DNA of 8,110 nt from Bacillota bacterium (GTDB lineage: Bacteria; Bacillota; Clostridia; DSM-8532): assembly GCA_023446675.1 (NCBI GenBank), contig JAEXPO010000506.1, positions 1-8,110 of the forward strand. Reading direction: 5' to 3'. Made by a program: the position numbers and the translations under genes. How positions within the stretch are numbered: position 1 is the first letter of the stretch; each line of letters begins with the position of its first letter. The notes beneath the pieces are model-generated. The model worked only from the letters and a program-made list of their open reading frames with translations, was not told the origin of the DNA and made no database searches. Shown here one piece after another: positions 1 to 5,143 of the stretch.

Positions 1-230
1 GCCTTGTTCAGTCGGTGGATCCTCATTTTAGCAACGGCGGCGGGCTTAAATACACTATCGCACGCTATTTTACGCCTTCGGGCCAGAGCATTCACGGCAT
101 CGGCGTTGCTCCGGATGTGGAGGTCGAGCTGGATGAAGAGTACAGGGCAATGTCTATAGAGGATATACCCGAGGGTAAGGATGCACAGCTGACAACTGCT
201 ATCAATGAGGTTATGAAGAAATTAAAATAG
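1..230 (+). CDS. S41 family C-terminal processing peptidase (CtpA/CtpB-like), C-terminal end only
   Basis: This is the last 75 codons of a gene that begins before the window; the first complete codon is at position 3 and the stop is TAG at 228-230. Visible are the sequence VQSVDP, then GGGLKYTIARYFTPSGQSI and the GIGVAPDVEVE segment. Together they form the typical end of the S41 protease core, where the TPSGxSIhGxGIxPD pattern follows the catalytic Ser/Lys region. The catalytic serine and lysine and any PDZ domain lie upstream and cannot be inspected. Family members are membrane-anchored or exported serine proteases that trim C-termini; CtpB in Bacillus acts in sporulation signalling. A sporulation link is tempting because the next gene is a spore protein, but CtpA and CtpB types cannot be separated from this fragment. 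No terminator is seen after the stop. Confidence 0.88.
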   Translation, partial: LVQSVDPHFSNGGGLKYTIARYFTPSGQSIHGIGVAPDVEVELDEEYRAMSIEDIPEGKDAQLTTAINEVMKKLK

Positions 231-254
231 AAAAGGATTTCTCCGCATTTTACC

Positions 255-284
255 GTATACAGAAGAAAAAGGATGGTCATACTA
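255..284 (+). promoter_or_regulatory. Candidate forespore (sigma-G, possibly sigma-F) promoter of the spore protein gene
   Basis: GTATA at 255-259 fits the sigma-G -35 consensus GNATR, and CATACTA at 278-284 fits the -10 consensus CATNNTA, with an 18-base spacer. The same bases nearly fit a sigma-F promoter (GYWTA for -35; GG at 275-276 before the -10). The match is exact at the conserved positions and sits directly in front of a spore protein gene of the type sigma-G controls. The weak point is distance: transcription would start near 290-292, leaving a leader of only about 11 bases that begins inside the GGGGTGAT ribosome site. Confidence 0.5.
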
Positions 285-301
285 TTCCTGGGGTGATTGG
301 T

Positions 302-457
302 ATGACAAAAAAAGAAGACCAGTTAAAATATGAAATTGCAAAAGAACTGGGACTAATCGAAAAAATACAGGCAGGGGGCTGGAAAAGCCTTAGTGCCAAG
401 GAAACCGGCCGCATCGGCGGCATGCTTTCCCGTAAAAGAAAGGCCAGAACAGGCTGA
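302..457 (+). CDS. Small acid-soluble spore protein, alpha/beta type (divergent, SspF-like)
   Basis: The product is 51 residues, ATG to TGA, with a strong ribosome site GGGGTGAT at 290-297. Two conserved alpha/beta SASP blocks are visible. LKYEIAKELGL (residues 8-18) contains the E-I-A-x-E pattern recognised by the germination protease Gpr. GGWKSLSAKETGRIGGML (residues 25-42) corresponds to the second DNA-contacting helix. The GW between the blocks and the short length resemble the minor SspF-like class rather than major SspA/SspC proteins, and the usual glutamine-rich C-terminal tail is replaced by a short basic tail ending KRKARTG. Such proteins coat spore DNA, protect it from UV and heat, and are degraded at germination. 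It lies 71 bases after the peptidase gene and 30 bases before the methyltransferase gene, with no terminator visible on either side, so read-through into the methyltransferase is possible. Confidence 0.85.
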   Translation: MTKKEDQLKYEIAKELGLIEKIQAGGWKSLSAKETGRIGGMLSRKRKARTG

Positions 458-487
458 GAGCCGGGTAAAGGTCTTTAAGGAGATTAA

Positions 488-1231
488 ATGTACACCGAAT
501 TCGCAGAAATTTATGACAGGCTGACAGAAGATGTTGACTATGCCGGATGGGCTGATTTTATAGAATCAGCCTTTCTTAAATTTGGGGAGAAGCCGGAGCG
601 TATTCTCGAGCTGGGCTGCGGAACAGGAAATCTTACTCTGGAAATGGTCCGGAGAGGCTATGACATAATTGGACTGGACCTATCGGTGGATATGCTGGGA
701 TGTGCATCACAGAAAAGCCGTGAAGCAGGACAAAACATTCTCTTTGTTAACCAGGATATGAGGAAATTTGTGCTTCATGGTCCGGTGGATTCCATGATTT
801 GTACTCTTGATTCCTTAAACTATCTGACCCGGCCGGGAGATCTTGAAAAGGTCTTCCGCCGGGTAAACCGTTATCTTCGCCCCGGAGGCTTGTTTATTTT
901 CGATATTAACAGTGTATACAAGCTAAGGCGTTGGGTTCCTTCCCAGACCTTTTATGATCTGGGAGAGGAAATTACCTGGATATGGAACAGTACATATAAC
1001 AGGCAAACGAAAGTCACCGGTTTCGAGCTCACCTTTTTTGTCCGTGAGGAAAACGGAAGCTATAACCGTTTTGAAGAGTTCCATGAAGAGCGGGCTCATG
1101 GCCATAATGAAATTAAAAGAGCACTCAAGGCGGCGGGGCTTACCCGTCTGGCAACCTTTGAGGATCATTCCTTCCAAAAGCCCGGGAGACGCACAGAGAG
1201 GCTTTCCTATATTGTACTGAAAGAGGATTAG
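488..1231 (+). CDS. Class I SAM-dependent methyltransferase, YqeM-like
   Basis: The product is 247 residues, with ATG at 488 placed 5 bases after AAGGAG (477-482). It begins MYTEFAEIYDRL, the usual N-terminal helix of small UbiE/Methyltransf_25-type enzymes. Motif I is ILELGCGTGN at residues 39-48, the acidic residue that binds the SAM ribose is D64 in GLDLS, a motif II-like NQDMRKF lies at 88-94, and the post-I/III segment RPGGLFIFDIN is at 131-141. The C-terminal half (about 155-215), with its Y-x-R-F-E-E-x-H-E-E-R pattern, closely resembles Bacillus YqeM, encoded near comE in that genus. The substrate of this family is not established, and a small-molecule or nucleic-acid acceptor cannot be inferred. 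The protein is soluble, with no signal peptide or membrane segment. It may be co-transcribed with the spore protein gene 30 bases upstream. Confidence 0.87.
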   Translation: MYTEFAEIYDRLTEDVDYAGWADFIESAFLKFGEKPERILELGCGTGNLTLEMVRRGYDIIGLDLSVDMLGCASQKSREAGQNILFVNQDMRKFVLHGPVDSMICTLDSLNYLTRPGDLEKVFRRVNRYLRPGGLFIFDINSVYKLRRWVPSQTFYDLGEEITWIWNSTYNRQTKVTGFELTFFVREENGSYNRFEEFHEERAHGHNEIKRALKAAGLTRLATFEDHSFQKPGRRTERLSYIVLKED

Positions 1232-1233
1232 TC

Positions 1234-1313
1234 TCAATTGGAACGTGACTTTAGCCGGGGGCAGGCATTAAACCCTATGGCCTGGAGTGTTAGATTCCAG
1301 GATTCCAAATTGA
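1234..1313 (+). repeat. Nested inverted repeats between the methyltransferase gene and nusB
   Basis: TCAATTGGAA (1234-1243) pairs with TTCCAAATTGA (1303-1313), all 10 bases with one bulged A. Enclosed is a hairpin with CCTGGAGT (1281-1288) against ATTCCAGG (1294-1301), 8 pairs including one G-U and a 5-base loop. A competing helix, CAGGC (1262-1266) with GCCTG (1280-1284), shares bases with that hairpin. No T-run follows on either strand, so it is not a standard intrinsic terminator. It lies before the nusB promoter and would be transcribed only by read-through from upstream. Function unknown. Confidence 0.4.
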
Positions 1314-1326
1314 AAAATAAGCTGTC

Positions 1327-1355
1327 TGGAAAACTTGTGTGAATTAAGATATAAT
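1327..1355 (+). promoter_or_regulatory. Sigma-A-type promoter for nusB
   Basis: A perfect TATAAT is at 1350-1355, and TGGAAA (4 of 6 matches to TTGACA) is at 1327-1332 with a 17-base spacer. Transcription would start near 1362, giving a leader of about 68 bases before the nusB start. The surrounding stretch is AT-rich compared with the neighbouring genes. This is the only convincing vegetative promoter between the methyltransferase gene and xseA, so it probably drives nusB and possibly the xseA-xseB-ispA genes beyond it. Confidence 0.65.
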
Positions 1356-1383
1356 AGTGAGGTCGCAAATGAGGACAATGGAG

Positions 1384-1411
1384 CCCACCCGGCTATAAGC
1401 CGCTTAATGGG
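1384..1411 (+). promoter_or_regulatory. Hairpin in the nusB 5' leader
   Basis: CGGCT (1390-1394) pairs with AGCCG (1398-1402) around a 3-base loop, and CCCA (1384-1387) pairs with TGGG (1408-1411) outside an internal loop. The hairpin ends 5 bases before the GGAGGG ribosome site (1417-1422) and leaves it exposed. It may stabilise the leader or influence translation. I recognise no known riboswitch or leader family here. Confidence 0.35.
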
Positions 1412-1429
1412 ACTACGGAGGGAATTTCG

Positions 1430-1849
1430 TTGGGAAGAAGAGAAGCCCGTGAGAACGCAATGAAATTGCTGTATCAGGTGCAAATACAAAAGGACGATAC
1501 CCAGGAACAGCTGGATCGTTTTCTTGAGGAACAAAATATTGGGGAAGCAAAGGACAAGGATTACTTAATTGGAGTAGTCAACGGTGTCCTTGGCGCCCAG
1601 GAAGAGCTGGATGCTCTTATAGCGAACCATGCCAAGGGTTGGACCGTACAGCGTATGCCCAAGGTGGATCTTGCCATCATGCGTCTTAGTGTCTATGAGA
1701 TGAAATACCGTAAGGATATTCCTCCCAATGTTTCAATTAATGAAGCGGTGGAGCTGGCTAAGAAATATAGCAGTGAGCAATCCCGGGTTTTTGTCAATGG
1801 TGTCTTGGGCAAGGTTTGGGCTGAGCTTGATGAATCAGCCAAAACCTAA
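1430..1849 (+). CDS. nusB: Transcription antitermination factor NusB
   Basis: The product is 139 residues starting at TTG 1430, 7 bases after GGAGGG (1417-1422). The start fits the family because the protein begins directly with GRREARENAMKLLYQ. Family blocks are the N-terminal RREAR helix (residues 3-16, the RNA and NusE contact side), DYLIGVVNGV (44-53), VDLAIMRLSVYEM (79-91), and the C-terminal block IPPNVSINEAVELAKKYS (97-114) followed by SRVFVNGVLGKV. Length is normal. NusB binds boxA RNA together with ribosomal protein S10 (NusE) and prevents premature termination in rRNA operons; it is cytoplasmic and all-helical. An asp23/yqhY-type gene often precedes nusB in Firmicutes but is not here. 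A promoter at 1327-1355 and a short hairpin leader precede the gene. Confidence 0.96.
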   Translation: MGRREARENAMKLLYQVQIQKDDTQEQLDRFLEEQNIGEAKDKDYLIGVVNGVLGAQEELDALIANHAKGWTVQRMPKVDLAIMRLSVYEMKYRKDIPPNVSINEAVELAKKYSSEQSRVFVNGVLGKVWAELDESAKT

Positions 1850-1941
1850 AGCGTGCTATGCCCGCAACCCAACTGGAGAGAGGCGCCGATAGAAATTCTT
1901 GTTTTTTATTGACGTTTATCAACGATAAGGTACTAATTCCC

Positions 1942-1946
1942 GGAGG
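1942..1946 (+). promoter_or_regulatory. Ribosome binding site that sets the xseA start
   Basis: GGAGG stands 4 bases before ATG 1951. The reading frame stays open upstream to an ATG at 1858, but those 31 extra codons do not resemble the exonuclease family and the upstream ATG has no ribosome site. The start at 1951 is therefore chosen. Confidence 0.8.
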
Positions 1947-1950
1947 CTCT

Positions 1951-3168
1951 ATGTTGGAAAATAAAAGTCTGACCGTATCTCAACTGACAGGATATATTAA
2001 GCAGCTTGTGGACAGAGACAGGCTGCTTTCTCATGTTTGGGTAATTGGTGAAATATCCAATTACAAGCTTCACTCCTCAGGCCACATGTATTTCTCCCTT
2101 AAGGACGAGGAAGCCGTGGTTAAATGCGTCATGTTCCGCTCTCATGCCATACGGCTTAAATTCAGGCCGGAGGAGGGGATGCGGGTTCTTTTGAAGGGAA
2201 GGGTATCCGTTTATGCTCCGGGTGGAACCTATCAAATCTATGGCGAGGAAATGTCACCTGACGGAACCGGAAGCCTTTACATGGCCTACGAGCAATTAAA
2301 AAACAAGCTTGAGGAGCTGGGGCTGTTTGATGCTTCCAGGAAAAAGCCCCTCCCTTTTTTGCCCCGGTCCATAGGTATTATTACCTCGCCCACCGGCGCA
2401 GTTATAAGGGACATGGCCCATGTGCTCAACAGGCGTTATACCAATGCAAGAGTTATTGTTTATCCTTCGGCGGTTCAAGGGCCGGAGGCGTCCCGAAACC
2501 TTATCCGTGGCCTGCAATGCTTTAACCGGCTGAAAAACGTAGACGTTATCGTATTGGCCAGAGGAGGCGGCTCTCTGGAGGATTTATGGCCCTTTAACGA
2601 TGAGGGCCTGGCCTACGCCATTGCTCAGTCGGAAATTCCTGTTGTATCGGCAGTGGGGCATGAAACCGATTACACCATCGCCGATTTTGTAGCGGATTTG
2701 AGGGCGCCCACACCATCGGCGGCAGCGGAGCTTATCATGCCGGAGAAAGCACAGGTGGCGCAAGGGCTGAAAAATACAGAGAGGCGGCTTGTTCAAGCGC
2801 TTATAAGCGGTCTTGGCAGAGAGCGGCTCAGAGTTTTGAACCTTGCCAATGCCCGGAGCTTCACAAGGCCTTACGATGGAGTGAACCGGGAGCGCCAGCT
2901 TTTAGATACTCTGGAAATGCGGCTTGCCGGAAGCACAAGCCTCATGATTGAAAGAGCCAGAAGCCAATTGGGAGCACAGGCGGGAAAGCTTCAGTCCATG
3001 AGTCCCCTTGAGGTTTTAAAACGAGGGTATGCGGTGGCGGCTAAGGCCAATGGAACGGTTATTCGCACTGTCCGGGAGATAGAAGAGGATGAGACCCTGC
3101 GCATTACCCTGGCTGACGGGTGTGTGGAAGCAAAGGTAGTGGGACTGCCGGGGAAAAAGGATAATTAA
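1951..3168 (+). CDS. xseA: Exodeoxyribonuclease VII large subunit
   Basis: The product is 405 residues from ATG 1951. The N-terminal OB-fold (about residues 5-103) begins with the LTVSQLTGYIKQLV helix and includes EISNYKLHSSGHMYFSLKD (34-52), the single-strand DNA-binding face. The catalytic domain holds IGIITSPTGAVIRDM (141-155), ARGGGSLEDLWPFNDE (203-218), PVVSAVGHETDYTIADF (230-246) and APTPSAAAE (252-260), all family signatures. A helical, coiled-coil-prone stretch (about 265-355) follows. The ending SPLEVLKRGYAVA with a small C-terminal beta segment is typical. It is slightly shorter than the enterobacterial protein (about 450), mainly in the helical region. With XseB it forms exonuclease VII, which degrades single-stranded DNA from both ends to oligonucleotides, in the cytoplasm. 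xseB follows after 27 bases. folD, which separates nusB and xseA in Bacillus, is absent. Confidence 0.96.
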   Translation: MLENKSLTVSQLTGYIKQLVDRDRLLSHVWVIGEISNYKLHSSGHMYFSLKDEEAVVKCVMFRSHAIRLKFRPEEGMRVLLKGRVSVYAPGGTYQIYGEEMSPDGTGSLYMAYEQLKNKLEELGLFDASRKKPLPFLPRSIGIITSPTGAVIRDMAHVLNRRYTNARVIVYPSAVQGPEASRNLIRGLQCFNRLKNVDVIVLARGGGSLEDLWPFNDEGLAYAIAQSEIPVVSAVGHETDYTIADFVADLRAPTPSAAAELIMPEKAQVAQGLKNTERRLVQALISGLGRERLRVLNLANARSFTRPYDGVNRERQLLDTLEMRLAGSTSLMIERARSQLGAQAGKLQSMSPLEVLKRGYAVAAKANGTVIRTVREIEEDETLRITLADGCVEAKVVGLPGKKDN

Positions 3169-3195
3169 GGATTGGGATTAGAAAGGGATGTGCCA

Positions 3196-3456
3196 ATGGA
3201 TAATAAAACACAACAGGCTTCAAAAGCCCCGGAGCTTACCTATGAGGAGGCTGTGGCTGAGCTGGAAAAAACCGTTATATTAATGGAAAAGGGTGAGCTG
3301 TCACTGGAAGCATCCCTTCTTGCCTTTGAAAAGGGTATTGGCCTGGTGCGGCTATGCGGAAAAAAGCTTGACGACATTGAAAAGCGTATGACCCTCCTTG
3401 TGGAAGGCAGGGGTGAAATAAAGGAAACGGATTTTAATGCTGAGGAGAATCTATGA
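3196..3456 (+). CDS. xseB: Exodeoxyribonuclease VII small subunit
   Basis: The product is 86 residues from ATG 3196, 8 bases after AAAGGG (3182-3187). An in-frame TTG at 3172 would add 8 residues but has AAGG almost touching it, so 3196 is preferred. The core LTYEEAVAELEKTV (residues 14-27), MEKGELSLEASLLAFEKG (30-47) and the following helix to KLDDIEKRM (57-65) form the two-helix hairpin characteristic of XseB, at normal family length (about 70-90). Several small subunits wrap the helical arm of XseA and are needed for nuclease activity. The stop codon overlaps the ispA start in an ATGA arrangement, so the two are probably translationally coupled. xseA ends 27 bases upstream. Confidence 0.94.
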   Translation: MDNKTQQASKAPELTYEEAVAELEKTVILMEKGELSLEASLLAFEKGIGLVRLCGKKLDDIEKRMTLLVEGRGEIKETDFNAEENL

Positions 3457-4340
3457 GCTTTCGGGTGGAATTTAAAAAATACACGGAAACAGCTGAGAAT
3501 TGGCTGAAAAAAGCACCGATTATTCAAAGCCAGACAGAACAAACCCTTAAAAATGCCATGGAATACAGTCTTCTGGCAGGCGGAAAGCGTTTGCGCCCGG
3601 TTTTATCCCTGGCCGTATGCGACATGCTTAAGGGAGATCCCCGGGAGGTTATGCCTTTTGCCGGGGCGTTGGAGTTTATTCACACCTATTCCCTTATTCA
3701 TGACGATCTGCCCTGCATGGACAATGATGATTTCAGGCGGGGAAAACCCACAAGTCACAAGGTTTTTGGAGAGGCTATAGCGGTATTGGCCGGAGACGCC
3801 CTTTTAAATGCTGCCTATGAGATTCTTTTCAGAGCGATTCAGGAGGGAGCCGTACCCATATCCCGAAAGGTAAAGGCAGCGGAAATTATCGCTGAAGCAG
3901 CGGGCGGACTGGGGATGGTCGGCGGTCAGGTTATTGATCTTGAATCGGAAAATAAACAAATTGATTATGGCCGGCTGTGTACCATGCATAAAAAGAAAAC
4001 GGGGGCGTTGATCCGCGCTGCCGTTCAGTCTGCAGCCGTTTTGTGCGCAGCGGATGAAAAACTGGTAGGAGCGCTCACCTCCTATGCGGAAAATATTGGC
4101 CTTGCATTTCAAATAAAGGATGATATTCTGGATTTCGAGGGACTAAGCTCCGTTGTGGGCAAACCGCTTGGAAGCGATTCCAAGAATAACAAATCCACTT
4201 TTGTCACTTTATTGGGTATGCAAAGTGCCAAGGAGCTGCTCAAAAAGACAGAGGAAGCGGCAGTTCAAAGCCTGAGCGGTGTTTCAGGGGGAGAATTCCT
4301 AATCCGGATGGCAGCCTTTATTGCAGAGAGAGAAAAATAG
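3453..4340 (+). CDS. ispA: Farnesyl-diphosphate (short-chain polyprenyl) synthase
   Basis: The product is 295 residues; ATG 3453 overlaps the xseB stop and lies 5 bases after GAGGAG (3442-3447). Signatures in order are GGKRLRP (43-49), binding isopentenyl diphosphate; HTYSLIHDDLPCMDNDD (77-93), the first Asp-rich motif with the two-residue insertion (D84, D85, D90) and aromatic Y79 upstream that limits chain length; GGQVIDL (157-163); KKTGALI (181-187); the second Asp-rich motif DDILD (223-227); and GKPLGSDSKNNKSTFV (236-251). The enzyme condenses dimethylallyl or geranyl diphosphate with isopentenyl diphosphate, using magnesium, to give mainly farnesyl diphosphate for undecaprenyl phosphate and quinones. 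A geranyl- or geranylgeranyl-forming variant cannot be excluded, but the insertion and length favour the bacterial FPP type. It sits in the xseA-xseB-ispA group, and dxs of the same pathway follows one gene later. Confidence 0.95.
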   Translation: MSFRVEFKKYTETAENWLKKAPIIQSQTEQTLKNAMEYSLLAGGKRLRPVLSLAVCDMLKGDPREVMPFAGALEFIHTYSLIHDDLPCMDNDDFRRGKPTSHKVFGEAIAVLAGDALLNAAYEILFRAIQEGAVPISRKVKAAEIIAEAAGGLGMVGGQVIDLESENKQIDYGRLCTMHKKKTGALIRAAVQSAAVLCAADEKLVGALTSYAENIGLAFQIKDDILDFEGLSSVVGKPLGSDSKNNKSTFVTLLGMQSAKELLKKTEEAAVQSLSGVSGGEFLIRMAAFIAEREK

Positions 4341-4384
4341 ACAAAATCACCGGCCCGGCATTAAGAAGAAGTCGGGACGGATGT

Positions 4385-4391
4385 GGGGGAG
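4385..4391 (+). promoter_or_regulatory. Ribosome binding site supporting the GTG start of the DUF212 gene
   Basis: GGGGGAG ends 9 bases before GTG 4401. A competing in-frame GTG at 4383 overlaps this G-run and has only a poor upstream match (GGGACGG), and the 6 residues it would add carry no family match. The later start is preferred. Confidence 0.6.
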
Positions 4392-4400
4392 AGATTAGAC

Positions 4401-4838
4401 GTGTCGTTTTTTGAAGGGATTTTAAGTAATCGTGCCATTGTGCTTCCGGTGTTTTCATGGTTCCTTGCGCAATTTTATAAGTTTGTCTATCATTTTATCA
4501 AGCATCGGAAAATCGACTTTAGAAAGATAGTCAGCTCCGGAGGAATGCCCAGCTCCCATAGCTCCATTTCGGTCAATATGGCCACTGTACTGGGGATGGA
4601 GTATGGCTTTGATTCAGGCTATTTTGCTGTAGCCACCGTATTCTGCTTTATTGTCATGGCTGACGCGGCAGGCGTTCGCAGGGCAGCAGGCAAGCAGGCG
4701 GAGGTTTTGAACAAGCTGGTATATTCTTCAAAGGATATTAAGCTTGATAAGGAGCTTAAGGAGCTTTTAGGCCATACGCCCCTGCAGGTGATAACCGGGG
4801 CGCTGCTGGGGATTGCTGTGGCTATCCTGTTTGCATAA
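4401..4838 (+). CDS. Divergent PAP2 family (DUF212, YuiD-like) integral membrane protein
   Basis: The product is 145 residues from GTG 4401. It closely matches the pattern of Bacillus YuiD: an N-terminal hydrophobic segment with FLAQFYKFVYHFI (21-33), then SSGGMPSSHSSISVNMATVLG (45-65), a hydrophobic helix containing FAVATVFCFIVMADA (75-89), the signature GVRRAAGKQAEVLNKLV (91-107), LLGHTPLQVI (122-131), and a final hydrophobic helix to the C-terminus. About three membrane segments are expected. The PSSHS and LGHTP motifs recall the PAP2 lipid-phosphate phosphatase active site, but the classic KxxxxxxRP motif is not evident and no activity is established for this family. Its place between ispA and dxs suggests a role with prenyl or lipid phosphates, which is inference. 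It starts 60 bases after ispA; its last bases overlap the candidate promoter of the dxs leader. Confidence 0.9.
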   Translation: MSFFEGILSNRAIVLPVFSWFLAQFYKFVYHFIKHRKIDFRKIVSSGGMPSSHSSISVNMATVLGMEYGFDSGYFAVATVFCFIVMADAAGVRRAAGKQAEVLNKLVYSSKDIKLDKELKELLGHTPLQVITGALLGIAVAILFA

Positions 4839-4859
4839 TTCATTAAAGTTATGTATAAT
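4831..4859 (+). promoter_or_regulatory. Sigma-A-type promoter of the dxs leader
   Basis: A perfect TATAAT is at 4854-4859 with TTGCAT at 4831-4836 (TTG matches, the rest does not) and a 17-base spacer. The -35 lies inside the last codons of the DUF212 gene. Transcription would start near 4866, giving a leader of about 280 bases before dxs. The weak -35 is the main doubt. Confidence 0.55.
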
Positions 4860-4881
4860 ATTTTCTTATAAACCACTAAAG

Positions 4882-4992
4882 GTGACGTTCACAGGCAGCT
4901 TGCCTCTTACCGGCGTGCACAAAAAGAACGGCTACTTGCTTGGAGTGCCGGAGGATATCGGCGGAGTGTGTTTTGATGGCCGATTCCGGTAA
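4882..4992 (+). promoter_or_regulatory. Candidate structured leader RNA upstream of dxs (predicted three-way junction)
   Basis: Helices read by eye: GTGA 4882-4885 with TCAC 4889-4892; AGGCA 4893-4897 with TGCCT 4901-4905; and a closing stem TTACCGG 4907-4913 with CCGGTAA 4986-4992. Inside the closing stem are two hairpins: CGGC-T-ACT (4929-4936) with AGT-GCCG (4944-4950), and ATCGGC 4957-4962 with GCCGAT 4979-4984. The CCGGC at 4910-4914 can alternatively pair with GCCGG 4947-4951, which would break both the closing stem and the first hairpin. A promoter precedes and a GC-rich hairpin follows. I looked for TPP, cobalamin, c-di-GMP-I, lysine and T-box hallmark sequences and did not see them. 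The folding is inferred, not measured. Confidence 0.4.
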
Positions 4993-5005
4993 AATAGACA
5001 TCTTG

Positions 5006-5046
5006 AGGGGCGCACTGCATTGTACTGCGGTATGGCGCCCCTTTAT
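5006..5046 (+). terminator. Terminator-like GC-rich hairpin before dxs
   Basis: AGGGGCGC (5006-5013) pairs with GCGCCCCT (5035-5042), and further in ACTGCA (5014-5019) pairs with TGCGGT (5026-5031), with a 3-base bulge (5032-5034) and a 6-base loop. The 14-pair stem is followed only by TTTAT, a short weak U-tract. It could be an intrinsic terminator or attenuator controlling read-through into dxs, about 100 bases downstream. The TATAAG at 5044-5049 with TTGTAC at 5020-5025 (18-base spacer) is a weaker alternative reading as a promoter. From 5050 to 5127 I see no further clear signal. Confidence 0.5.
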
Positions 5047-5127
5047 AAGCGAAGGCAATTCTTGGTTCCCTGGACATAAAGCACTGGCCGCGGCACCTCA
5101 GGCCGACAGGAATCTTTAGATATAAGC

Positions 5128-5134
5128 GGGGGAG
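5128..5134 (+). promoter_or_regulatory. Ribosome binding site supporting the TTG start of dxs
   Basis: GGGGGAG ends 9 bases before TTG 5144. The alternative ATG at 5177 has only GCGGA immediately against it. TTG is preferred, although the later ATG would give an N-terminus closer to the usual family start. Confidence 0.6.
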
Positions 5135-5143
5135 TTATAAACT

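Noticed and set aside
1909..1937. Sigma-A-like promoter (TTGACG, 17-base spacer, ACTAAT) before xseA
   Set aside because: The -35 is good, but the -10 matches only 4 of 6 and transcription would start near 1944, inside the ribosome site, leaving no usable leader.
1858..1950. N-terminal extension of xseA from ATG 1858
   Set aside because: There is no ribosome site at 1858, the 31 residues do not resemble the XseA N-terminus, and GGAGG stands in front of ATG 1951, where the family-like sequence begins.
4341..4400. Possible terminator between ispA and the DUF212 gene
   Set aside because: Only short CCGG/CCCG pairings are seen, with no T-run; read-through seems more likely.
4876..5058. 60-codon minus-strand open frame in the gap before dxs
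   Set aside because: It has no ribosome site or family resemblance, and it overlaps the promoter-leader-hairpin arrangement on the plus strand.
5086..5105. GC-rich palindrome GCCGCGGC and repeated GGCC before dxs
   Set aside because: The repeats are very short, with no spacing or context suggesting an operator or terminator.
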